From Oscillospiraceae bacterium (GTDB taxonomy: Bacteria > Bacillota > Clostridia > Oscillospirales > Ruminococcaceae), in NCBI GenBank assembly GCA_009783695.1, contig WRCY01000013.1, forward strand, positions 1 through 46,924: DNA of 46,924 bases, given 5' to 3'. Below are positions 20,582 through 27,188 of the stretch, piece after piece (positions within the stretch are counted from its first letter, which is position 1; every line of letters begins with the position of its first letter). The notes beneath the pieces are model-generated. The model was not told the origin of the DNA, ran no database searches, and was given only the letters and a program-made list of their open reading frames with translations. The position numbers were made by a program, and so were the translations under genes.

Positions 20582-20675
20582 AAAATTTACAGCAAATTCC
20601 CCCGAAATAAATCGGGGGAATTTGCTGAAGTATAAATCTCTTTTGCTTGCGGGCAAGCTTTTACCGAGAATCCAC
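20582..20675 (-). ncRNA. Candidate small RNA of about 90 nt
   Basis: A near-consensus promoter on the minus strand predicts a start near 20675. The transcript contains a GCTTGC-CC-GCAAGC hairpin and ends in a very strong 16-bp hairpin (20590-20627, core CCCCCGA/TCGGGGG) followed by a T-rich stretch. There is no credible reading frame. tRNA-Cys downstream has its own promoter, so this looks like a separate RNA and not a tRNA leader. Family not recognised. Confidence 0.45.
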
Positions 20676-20681
20676 TACTAT

Positions 20682-20710
20682 ATAATAACACATTTTTCTG
20701 CTTATGTCAA
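20682..20710 (-). promoter_or_regulatory. Promoter of the candidate small RNA
   Basis: Minus-strand TTGACA (20705-20710), 17 bases and TATTAT (20682-20687). Confidence 0.6.
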
Positions 20711-20756
20711 CAGGTTGTATTAAAATATTTTCTATTATACTATAATTAGTGAAAAT

Positions 20757-21106
20757 TAAAAAACCGTCTGAATGACGGTTTTTTACACCGCCGGAGCGGC
20801 TGCTTGAGGTAAAGCCGAGCTTTTCGCTTGGCTGTAGCCGGGAAATCCGGCTGGTAATTCTGGATTGTCACACTATTGTTCGTAACTTTCGGCGGTTCCA
20901 CCGAGGTTCAGCTTATGCAGGCGGGATTTGTGTAAACTCCATAAGGTTGTCATTCTCAGGGAATCTAATGTTTTCAAGGTTTATAAAAACGCCCGCGCTT
21001 CTCACTTAGCCGGCAAAACCGTTGCCTCGGCTACGATTTAACAATGCTGTCATCATAAGTTACCGGCGTCCCGAAAACCACGGTTGCCCGAAGTGTCAGG
21101 CGCCTT
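20757..21106 (-). ncRNA. Structured non-coding RNA of about 350 nt, possibly raiA-motif class
   Basis: The stretch has no open frame but a perfect promoter at its 5' side and an intrinsic terminator at its 3' end, so a discrete abundant RNA is likely. Visible stems include AGCCGG/CCGGCT, a bulged TAGCCG...GGCAA/TTGCCGGCTA, and CGG-GG-AA-CC-CCG near the middle. It lies directly downstream of comFC on the same strand. From memory, the raiA-motif RNA of Firmicutes lies in comFC/raiA neighbourhoods, which makes that class the first candidate, although no raiA gene follows here. It lacks recognisable signatures of tmRNA, RNase P RNA or SRP RNA. Confidence 0.55.
20758..20784 (-). terminator. Terminator of the structured RNA
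   Basis: A symmetric AAAAAACCGTC/GACGGTTTTTT hairpin with a five-base loop, ending in six T on the minus strand. It could also act on the plus strand. Confidence 0.85.
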
Positions 21107-21112
21107 AAATAA

Positions 21113-21141
21113 AGTATAGCGTATGCAGCATAATTTGTCAA
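21113..21141 (-). promoter_or_regulatory. Promoter of the structured RNA
   Basis: Minus-strand TTGACA (21136-21141), 17 bases and TATACT (21113-21118), placed just after the comFC end. Confidence 0.75.
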
Positions 21142-21165
21142 TATTTGCAGGATACTTTATTTAAT

Positions 21166-21792
21166 TTATATCGTTTTTAAGAAAGCCGCAATAAAAACCC
21201 CGCCAGCGTGCTCCTCGAGAACTCTTCTCGCCTCATTCAACGTCGCTCCCGTAGTGCAGACGTCGTCAATAATGAGCACGTTTAAACCTTTGGGCGGCTT
21301 TTAAATCCCCAGCGCGCCCTTGAGGTTTTCCTCGCGCTCTTTGGCGGAAAGCTCCTTCTGCTCCTTGATTTCCCTTAGAAATATGAGCATTTTACCGGAG
21401 AACTGCTTTTCACAAAGCGAGGCGAGCTCACGCGCCAGGAGAGCAGGAAAGCTGTAGCCGCGTTCCTTAAGCGCTGCCTTACGTGCGGGAATTACCGTGA
21501 TTATGTCGATTTTATGCAGCACGTTATTTCTCACGAGCGCGTCGTGCAGCAGCTTTGCGCATGCTGAAACAGCGTAACCGTCGGCGTTTTCCTTAGCTTT
21601 TATCAGAAGCGGCTTGGATTTTTCGTTGTACACGCAGCAGAATGTGTCTTTATTGCTGTTTTCGCAGAAATCGAGCGCAGCAGCGCAATCCGTGTAGAAA
21701 AACTCACCCGCCGCAATCACCCTGTCGCAAAAAGGACAGCGGTTCGGATAGACAAAGCTTATAAGGTTTCTTTTCAGCTCGTAAAGGCTCAT
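21166..21792 (-). pseudogene. comFC: comFC-like phosphoribosyltransferase interrupted by an in-frame TAA
   Basis: ComFC-type competence proteins have a short zinc ribbon and a phosphoribosyltransferase fold. The first 163 codons give CPFC...YTDC (the fourth-cysteine region is degenerate) and EREENLKGAL. A TAA at 21301-21303 then stops the frame. The next 45 codons in the same frame read KPPKGLNVLIIDDVCTTGAT and continue to a natural stop at 21166. That segment contains the PRPP-binding IIDDVCTTGAT motif. One codon change therefore removes the catalytic motif. The start overlaps the stop of the upstream XRE gene (TAATG). A sequencing error or stop readthrough is possible, but a recent pseudogene is simplest. 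Confidence 0.8.
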
Positions 21793-22034
21793 TACTTTAT
21801 TTCCTGCTCTAAATTGCGGAAAACATCGGTGTTGAAGAATTCCGTGACGGACATATCAAGCCCATCGATAAACTTTTTCATCGTTATAACCGATAAATCT
21901 CTACGCTCATTATTCATCATGTTGTATACCGTAGATGGCGTAACACCCGAACGCGTGGCGAGCTCGTTATATTTAATATCGCACTCTTCACATAATTCTT
22001 TAAATCTTTCTACGATTGCGTCTTTAATATACAT
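21792..22034 (-). CDS. XRE-family transcriptional regulator, 80 residues
   Basis: A single compact helix-turn-helix protein (IKYNELATRSGVTPSTVYN) with a short acidic C-terminal tail. GGTGAT precedes the ATG by seven bases. Its stop overlaps the comFC start, so the two form an operon. Palindromes directly upstream (22077-22095) and a divergent rightward promoter suggest it binds there and controls itself and the neighbouring small transcripts; this is inference. Confidence 0.8.
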   Translation of the reverse strand: MYIKDAIVERFKELCEECDIKYNELATRSGVTPSTVYNMMNNERRDLSVITMKKFIDGLDMSVTEFFNTDVFRNLEQEIK

Positions 22035-22076
22035 AAAAAAATCACCCTATATAATTATAAGGCGATTTACACTTGT

Positions 22077-22095
22077 GGGTATACCCGAGCGGGTA
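22077..22095. promoter_or_regulatory. Overlapping palindromic operators upstream of the XRE gene
   Basis: GGGTATACCC (22077-22086) overlaps TACCCG-AG-CGGGTA (22082-22095). Both are perfect palindromes between the XRE start and the divergent promoter at 22108, the natural place for an autoregulatory site. Confidence 0.5.
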
Positions 22096-22107
22096 AAAAA
22101 AGTATAC

Positions 22108-22136
22108 TTGACAATTATTCTTCATTGTGATATAAA
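22108..22136 (+). promoter_or_regulatory. Rightward promoter divergent from the XRE gene, with duplicated -10 segment
   Basis: TTGACA (22108-22113), 17 bases and TATAAA (22131-22136), followed by a second TTGTGATATAA block. The sequence is very like the toxin promoter at 22470-22498 (TTGACAATTATT...TTGTGATATAA). A GACCGT/ACGGTC hairpin with a T-run ends the unit at about 22190, giving a transcript of roughly 50 nt with at most a 13-residue frame. Confidence 0.5.
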
Positions 22137-22205
22137 TTGTGATATAATAGAAATAACAATGGCAGACCGTAAAGACGGTCTTTTAGTTTTTTATTATTAA
22201 AAAGG

Positions 22206-22234
22206 TTGACAAATAAATGGTATTATGGTATAAT
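22206..22234 (+). promoter_or_regulatory. Antitoxin RNA promoter
   Basis: Perfect TTGACA (22206-22211), 17 bases, TATAAT (22229-22234). Confidence 0.75.
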
Positions 22235-22240
22235 GAAAGA

Positions 22241-22322
22241 CAACAAAGGCTGTACCGGATAAGCGGTTAGCTGAAAGTATAGGCTAAAAGACCGTTACTT
22301 TAGCAGGTGGGCGGTCTTTTTT
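22241..22322 (+). ncRNA. Candidate type I antitoxin RNA
   Basis: From the perfect promoter a transcript of about 82 nt runs into a terminator (AAAAGACCG, a 17-base loop, CGGTCTTTTTT). It is antisense to the 3' end of the small hydrophobic ORF on the other strand and shares the terminator with it. It also carries GGCTGTACC and GCGGTTAGCTGAA, which recur in the same sense in the toxin mRNA leader. Convergent RNAs sharing a bidirectional terminator are the layout of par/Fst-type systems. Confidence 0.6.
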
Positions 22323-22383
22323 CTATATCATGGATTATCCGAAACGTTATGTATAATGCAAGTAACGTCAAAACCATTTCCAT
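22300..22383 (-). CDS. Candidate type I toxin, 27-residue hydrophobic peptide
   Basis: The peptide has one membrane segment (VLTLLALYITFRII) and a short charged tail ending RPPTC. The ATG at 22383 follows AAAGGGGGGAT, an extremely strong ribosome site. In the mRNA that site is paired in a hairpin (CCCC/GGGG and TCTT/AAGA arms), as in translationally silenced type I toxins. A perfect promoter lies at 22470-22498. The size, single helix and convergent antisense RNA fit a Fst/TxpA-like membrane toxin. No exact family was recognised. Confidence 0.62.
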   Translation of the reverse strand: MEMVLTLLALYITFRIIHDIEKRPPTC

Positions 22384-22469
22384 AGTGCATCCCCCCTTTC
22401 TTCTAAGATGGGGTTCAGCCAACCGCCTATTTTCCGCAATGTTGCGTGGTACAACCTCTGTGTAGATTT

Positions 22470-22498
22470 ATTATATCACAACTGTAAATAATTGTCAA
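22470..22498 (-). promoter_or_regulatory. Toxin mRNA promoter
   Basis: Minus-strand TTGACA (22493-22498), 17 bases, TATAAT (22470-22475). It predicts a leader of about 80 nt before the toxin ATG. Confidence 0.75.
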
Positions 22499-22504
22499 AC
22501 ATTG

Positions 22505-24739
22505 TTACTTGTTCTCATCTTCCTTCTTAAACCTCGTAATAAGCAGCGGCTTTAGGCATGAGTACCTGTTGGTTTTCATGAAGTTCTCGGTCATAGCCGT
22601 AATAACACTCCGGCTTCCGACGGCGATTAGGATGTTTTTTGCGCGCGTGACGCCCGTGTAAAGCAGATTCCGGTACAGCAGGCGCGGCGAGCGGTCGGTG
22701 AGTGCGATAATCACTGCGTTGTATTCGCTGCCCTGACTTTTGTGAATCGTCACGGCGTAGGCGTGCTCAAGCTTCATGGGCATATTGCCCGCGTAATACG
22801 CCACCCGCCCGTCGAAATTCACTCGTATAGAGCCGTTATGCGGGTCAATTTCAGTGACCACGCCGATATCGCCGTTGAAGACGCCTGTTCCTTTTTCTGC
22901 GCCCTTCTGCCAAATCACCTCGTAGTCGTTGACGGTCTGCATGACCTTGTCGCCCTCGCGGAACACCGCCTCAAAAACCTGCAGTTCCCGCCGTTCCCTT
23001 GACTTTGGATTCAATGCAGTCTGCAGAGCGCGGTTGAGCTCCTTTGTGCCCGCGGGCCCTATTTTCGTCGGGGTCAGCACCTGTATGTCCTCAATGGGCG
23101 AGTATTCATATTTTTTAGGCAGCCTCGTCTTCACAAGTTCTACAATGAGCCGCGATATGTCATGGTCGCTGCCGCACTCCATGAAGAAGAAGTCCTTGTC
23201 GCGAATGTTAAGCTCCGGCTCGAACCCGCCGATGATTTTATGTGCGTTGGTGACTATCAGGCTTTCCGCCGCCTGCCGGAAAATCTCCGTCAGCTCAATC
23301 GACGGAATCAACCCGGTATCAATCAAATCGCCGAGCACGTTCCCCGCGCCGACCGACGGAAGCTGGTTAGAATCGCCCACCAGAATAAGCGTTGTATCAA
23401 GCTTCACAGCGCGCAGAAGCGCCTCGAAAAGTAAACAGTCTACCATCGACATCTCGTCGATTATAATAAAATCACGCGAGAGCGGGTTAAGCTCGTTGCG
23501 CTTGAAAGCCAGCATATTATCGCCGGTTATATCGACTTCGAGAAGCCTGTGAATCGTTTTGGCGTCCTCTCCGGTAATCTCGCTCATGCGCTTGGCTGCT
23601 CTGCCCGTCGGTGCGGCGAGCGCAATACTTTTTTTCATGGACTTACAGATTCTGATAACGGCGTTGAGCGCGGTGGTCTTGCCGGTTCCGGGGCCGCCGG
23701 TGAGAATGAAAATACTGCTCGTGAGGCAGCCGGTGATTGCTTCCTTTTGCAAGGCTTCGTAACTGATGTTTTCAGAAAATTCAATTCCTGCGATTTCATC
23801 GGTATAATCGCGCTTGGATTTAGTACTCATTTTAAACATATCGGAGAGCTTGTCCGTAATGTAACGCTCGGCCTTATAATAAACGGCAAGGAACACCCGC
23901 GCGTGCTTGCCGCCCGACAGCACTACGAACTCCCCGCCTTTAACGCCGTCCTCGAGCGCGATGTCAAATGCGTCAAGGCTGATTTCGTAAATCCCGCAGA
24001 CCTGTTTGCGGAGAGCTTCTTCCGGCAGGCAGGTATGCCCGGCATCGGCGTTGGCGCGCAGAACATAGGTTATTGCGGCTTTCACGCGTCCGTTATCACA
24101 GGAGTCAATCCCGAGCGCGAACGCCATCTTGTCCACAGCCTCAAAGTCAGCGTCAATACCCTCGCCGCAGAGCAGATACGGGTTTTTCCTTATTAAATCC
24201 ACAGAAGAATTATCATACTTCTGCCAGGTAAAAATCGCAGTCTGCGGATTGAATCCGTACTCGGAAAGAAACGAGATAATCGACTTGACACTGCAAATGC
24301 GCGCATATTCAGTGGCTATGTAGCTTGCCTTGTCGCCGTTTATTCCCGTGACCTCAGCTAATTTATACGGGTGGTTTTCAATAACATCGAGGCTCTCCTC
24401 ACCGAATTTGTCCGTTATTTTTTTAGCCATCGCGGGTCCCACGCCACGGATAATCCCCGAGCCGAGCCAGCGGCGAATCTCGCTCGTCGTCACGGGCGGC
24501 ATGCGCTCGCAGGTCAGCGCCCTGAACTGCTTGCCGTATTTCGGTGAGTCGATGTAGCCGCCTGTGAGCGAGAGTTTTTCGCCGTCGGCGATGTCACCTA
24601 AATTCCCGACGACGGGAATAATCCCGTCGTCAGTTTCAAGTTCAAGCACAATATAGCCGTTCGACGGGTTTTTATAAATCACGCCGTCGACGGTACCGTT
24701 TAAATTAACCAAGGCGACTTCGATGTTTTCGATAGCCAT
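22505..24739 (-). CDS. recD2: RecD2-type ATP-dependent DNA helicase
   Basis: A 744-residue superfamily 1B helicase of the RecBC-independent RecD2 type that unwinds DNA 5' to 3' in repair and replication-fork rescue. The N-terminal OB-like part (NGTVDGVIYKNPSNGYIVLE) and helix-hairpin-helix region (SGIIRGVGPAMAKKI) precede the motor. Walker A is GGPGTGKTT (about 346), motif II DEMSMVD (about 428), motif III VGDSNQLPSVGAG, motif V TIHKSQGSEY and motif VI YTGVTRAKN (about 690). The ATG at 24739 is preferred because earlier in-frame starts would prepend a sequence unlike RecD2. The upstream membrane-protein frame overlaps its start by 40 bases. Confidence 0.93.
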   Translation of the reverse strand: MAIENIEVALVNLNGTVDGVIYKNPSNGYIVLELETDDGIIPVVGNLGDIADGEKLSLTGGYIDSPKYGKQFRALTCERMPPVTTSEIRRWLGSGIIRGVGPAMAKKITDKFGEESLDVIENHPYKLAEVTGINGDKASYIATEYARICSVKSIISFLSEYGFNPQTAIFTWQKYDNSSVDLIRKNPYLLCGEGIDADFEAVDKMAFALGIDSCDNGRVKAAITYVLRANADAGHTCLPEEALRKQVCGIYEISLDAFDIALEDGVKGGEFVVLSGGKHARVFLAVYYKAERYITDKLSDMFKMSTKSKRDYTDEIAGIEFSENISYEALQKEAITGCLTSSIFILTGGPGTGKTTALNAVIRICKSMKKSIALAAPTGRAAKRMSEITGEDAKTIHRLLEVDITGDNMLAFKRNELNPLSRDFIIIDEMSMVDCLLFEALLRAVKLDTTLILVGDSNQLPSVGAGNVLGDLIDTGLIPSIELTEIFRQAAESLIVTNAHKIIGGFEPELNIRDKDFFFMECGSDHDISRLIVELVKTRLPKKYEYSPIEDIQVLTPTKIGPAGTKELNRALQTALNPKSRERRELQVFEAVFREGDKVMQTVNDYEVIWQKGAEKGTGVFNGDIGVVTEIDPHNGSIRVNFDGRVAYYAGNMPMKLEHAYAVTIHKSQGSEYNAVIIALTDRSPRLLYRNLLYTGVTRAKNILIAVGSRSVITAMTENFMKTNRYSCLKPLLITRFKKEDENK

Positions 24740-24861
24740 ATGCGAACATTCTCCTCTTTCCTGCTCATTATGACGAGCAGCGAGCGATACGCTGACTTCA
24801 AAAAGCAAACTGCGCCGTAAATTGAAAAAAAAGTCAGCAGAAAAAACATAAAATAGTACAT
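24700..24861 (-). CDS. Small single-pass membrane protein upstream of recD2
   Basis: A 53-residue product with an N-terminal hydrophobic helix (about 1-22) and a basic C-terminal tail. The ATG at 24861 follows GGGAGGCTGATTTT, a strong ribosome site, and the end overlaps the recD2 start by 40 bases, suggesting translational coupling. Function unknown. Confidence 0.6.
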   Translation of the reverse strand: MYYFMFFLLTFFSIYGAVCFLKSAYRSLLVIMSRKEENVRIWLSKTSKSPWLI

Positions 24862-24915
24862 AAAATCAGCCTCCCTTATTGCTAACAGGAATACCATAAA
24901 TGGCGTTCCTACATT

Positions 24916-25866
24916 TTATGCAAAAAGGCGCGGCTTTGCTAATATCAGACACCAGCCGTTGTCAGTTTTAGTTTCAAGTATATGAAGACCTGCACTTTCG
25001 AGCGCAGCGACAACCTCGTCAAGCCTTGCTTCGATTATACCGGAGGTAATCAGTACGCCGTCTTTTGTGAGAAGCCGCTGGAAAATGCTGCTCATCTCTA
25101 TAATTACATCAGCGACTATATTCGCCGCAATAGCGTCAAACCGGCGAGCCGCCGCCGGTAATACCTCAGTGATTTTATGAAGCAGTTCCTTATCCCGGGT
25201 CATATCGCCGCAGTAAGCGGCGGCAGTAAAACCGTTCTGCGCCAAATTTTCATTCGCAACTTTAACGGCGTTCTCGGAAACATCAACCATTGCCGCACTT
25301 CCCGCACCGAGCAGCAGCGCGCCGATAGTCAGAATTCCGCTCCCGCAGCCGAGGTCGAGGAAACTGCAGCCGGGTGCAATTACGCGCTCCAGCATTTCAA
25401 GGCAGAGCTTTGTGGACTCATGCTGCCCCGTCCCAAAAGCCGAGGCGGGGTCTATTTCGAGTACGAGCCTGTCAGTTCCGGGCATTTCCTCCCACGTCGG
25501 CTTGATTATAAACCGTTCACCGACCTCAAACGGCTTGAAATATTCTTTCCAGCTGTCCGCCCAATCCTCCTCTCGGACTTCGCTCTGTTCAAGGCGTAAA
25601 CTGCCGCAAGCCCCCCGGACAGCGGCGAGCAGCTCCTCCCCCTGCCTGTCCGTTGTGAAGTACAGCGTTATGTGCGTTTCCTGTGTCTTAAGCGGTTCGA
25701 GCTCGTCGCCGACGTAGTCCCAGTGCTTCACGCCGCTTGCCAGGAAATCCTCGAAATCAGCGGCGTCATGGATTTCAAAGCCGCTTGCACCGAGGTCTTC
25801 AAGGCGGCTTATAAGCGGTTCTAAGTCCCCGCTTGTTGTGTAGATATTAAGTTTTGTGAAGTTCAT
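24916..25866 (-). CDS. prmA: Ribosomal protein L11 methyltransferase
   Basis: A 316-residue enzyme that methylates ribosomal protein L11 with SAM. The N-terminal L11-recognition domain (about 1-95) is followed by DWADSWKEYFKPFEVGERFIIKP (linker, about 103-125), DPASAFGTGQHESTKLCL and motif I LDLGCGSGILTIGAL (about 171), then ANIVADVI as the catalytic-region motif. It stands apart from dnaK/dnaJ, with which it is often linked. No Shine-Dalgarno is seen; a promoter -10 lies six bases before the ATG, so the mRNA is predicted to be leaderless. Confidence 0.93.
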   Translation of the reverse strand: MNFTKLNIYTTSGDLEPLISRLEDLGASGFEIHDAADFEDFLASGVKHWDYVGDELEPLKTQETHITLYFTTDRQGEELLAAVRGACGSLRLEQSEVREEDWADSWKEYFKPFEVGERFIIKPTWEEMPGTDRLVLEIDPASAFGTGQHESTKLCLEMLERVIAPGCSFLDLGCGSGILTIGALLLGAGSAAMVDVSENAVKVANENLAQNGFTAAAYCGDMTRDKELLHKITEVLPAAARRFDAIAANIVADVIIEMSSIFQRLLTKDGVLITSGIIEARLDEVVAALESAGLHILETKTDNGWCLILAKPRLFA

Positions 25867-25872
25867 GTTTAT

Positions 25873-25901
25873 ATTTTAACATATTTTGGTTTGGGTTTCA
25901 A
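25873..25901 (-). promoter_or_regulatory. prmA promoter, apparently giving a leaderless mRNA
   Basis: Minus-strand TTGAAA (25896-25901), 17 bases, TAAAAT (25873-25878). The ATG begins seven bases after the -10 element, where transcription would start. Confidence 0.6.
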
Positions 25902-25917
25902 GGTGTTTTATAAATAA

Positions 25918-25942
25918 AAGCTGACGAGTTAAATTGTCAGCT
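25918..25942 (-). terminator. Terminator of the zinc-ribbon gene
   Basis: AAGCTGAC, a nine-base loop and GTCAGCTT just downstream of the stop at 25951; the T-run is weak. The stem resembles the one at 27031-27056. Confidence 0.55.
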
Positions 25943-25950
25943 TCATTTAT

Positions 25951-26612
25951 TTAATACAATGTACTTAGTTTTAAAAGTATTCTTGAAAGAGCGGCGAGGT
26001 ATTCTATTAAGTCGTCGCCTGTTAATTCGGATTCTATTTTTTCTGCCCGCTCTGCCCATTCAATCATTTCTATTGAGAGCTGTATGGTGTCGGCGATTAG
26101 TGTTAAATCAGACGGATTATCATTATATCGTTTCATTATATCGACATAGTTATCAATCCATCTTTCGTATGCTCTTATAAACTCTCTCCATTCCGTGTTG
26201 GGGAAGTAGTTGTCGTCGTGGAACGTGGTGTCGTGGTTGCGGGTCGTGATGTTGAAGCGGGGACGCTGTTGTTGCTTACGTCATTAAAAATGCCCAAAAG
26301 AAAAATAGTGACAATAAGTATTACGATAAAACAACCCCAAGTAATAATGCTCGTATTAGGGTCTTTTTGACAGACAGGGCATATTTTTACTTCTTTGTAA
26401 ACCCATGATTTACAACGCTTACACGTTTTCCCGTTATTGTTATGAAAATTATTATTTTGCTGTTTACGTATTTTTTTATCATTATAATAAGGCGGGCCTT
26501 GAATAGGTGAGGTAGGCGGTTCTGGAAGCTCTGCGGGACAACCGCAGTTAGGGCAAGCCGCCGCTTTGTCTGATATTTCTTTTGAACATTCTTTGCAATT
26601 TATTAAAGCCAT
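25951..26612 (-). pseudogene. Zinc-ribbon membrane protein split by a frameshift
   Basis: The first frame (26612 to 26175) starts after GAGGG with MALINCKECSKEISDKA. It has two zinc-ribbon CxxC pairs, a second CKRC...CPVC knuckle and a membrane helix (about 94-111), then a Thr/Ser/Arg-rich tail. The overlapping frame, open from about 26280 to 25951, reads FHDDNYFPNTEWREFIRAY and continues to the stop near LLKLSTLY. It resembles the helical C-terminal domain usually fused to such zinc-ribbon/TM proteins in Clostridia (DUF6591-like by memory). The two halves belong together but need a -1 shift somewhere between about 26280 and 26175. A pseudogene, a sequencing slip or programmed shifting are all possible. 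Confidence 0.65.
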
Positions 26613-26741
26613 GAATAATTCCCTCTTACGATTATTTTTTCCATATTATAACACAAAAAAATGTAAATGTCAAATTGTAGTTATCGCTAATGATAATTTA
26701 AAATTGATTGGGTATGTAGTATAATTATCGTGGGTGATAAA

Positions 26742-27032
26742 ATGAAAGAATTATATAAACATATAGAAAAACTGCGGAAAGATAACGAAATGACACAAGT
26801 TGATTTAGCTAATCGGCTTGGGATTAGCAGGAGCGCGGTTAATGCTTGGGAAATGGGAATCAGCAAACCACACATCAATAATATCATTGAATTAGCAAAG
26901 ATTTTCTATGTAACAACCGATTATTTACTTATGGTAGACGACGCAAAGCATTTCATAGATATAACAGACCTAAGCGACAAGGAAAAGAAGGTAATTATCG
27001 ACCTTGCCGCCGCTTTGCGGGATAAAAATTAA
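26742..27032 (+). CDS. XRE-family transcriptional regulator, 96 residues
   Basis: Residues 1-60 form a classical helix-turn-helix (EMTQVDLANRLGISRSAVNA) with a short C-terminal helix ending DLAAALRDKN. The ATG at 26742 is preferred over a GTG four codons earlier because GGGTGAT then acts as ribosome site. It stands alone, followed by a terminator. Its target is unknown. Confidence 0.85.
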   Translation: MKELYKHIEKLRKDNEMTQVDLANRLGISRSAVNAWEMGISKPHINNIIELAKIFYVTTDYLLMVDDAKHFIDITDLSDKEKKVIIDLAAALRDKN

Positions 27033-27056
27033 GCTGACGGTTTTTCGTCAGCTTTT
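27031..27056 (+). terminator. Terminator of the XRE gene
   Basis: AAGCTGACG, a six-base loop and CGTCAGCTTTT directly after the stop codon. Confidence 0.85.
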
Positions 27057-27108
27057 CTGTTTGACTTTCAAGACATTTTGCGGTAAAATTTACATACGGG
27101 GGTATAAG

Positions 27109-27180
27109 TTTAAAAGTAAACATAACTGAATCGGGGAAAACGTTGTTTTCGTTCCACATTTGTAAAGAAAGGACTTAATG
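27109..27180 (+). repeat. 5'-leader repeat, copy A (before the DUF362 gene)
   Basis: It contains AACTGAATCGGGG, the hairpin GAAAAC-GTT-GTTTTC and AAGAAAGGACTTAATG. The element's own ATG (27178) is out of frame with the gene: it opens a nine-codon frame that ends inside the first codons of the downstream gene. Confidence 0.85.
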
Positions 27181-27188
27181 AGAAAAAA

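Noticed and set aside
20757-21106. Structured RNA as tmRNA, RNase P RNA or SRP RNA
   Set aside because: No tRNA-like ends or tag frame, no RNase P core (GAGGAAAGTC-type), no SRP Alu/S-domain signature could be seen.
22159-22200. 13-residue ORF MADRKDGLLVFYY
   Set aside because: The frame is made by the terminator hairpin and has no ribosome site; treated as part of a short terminated RNA.
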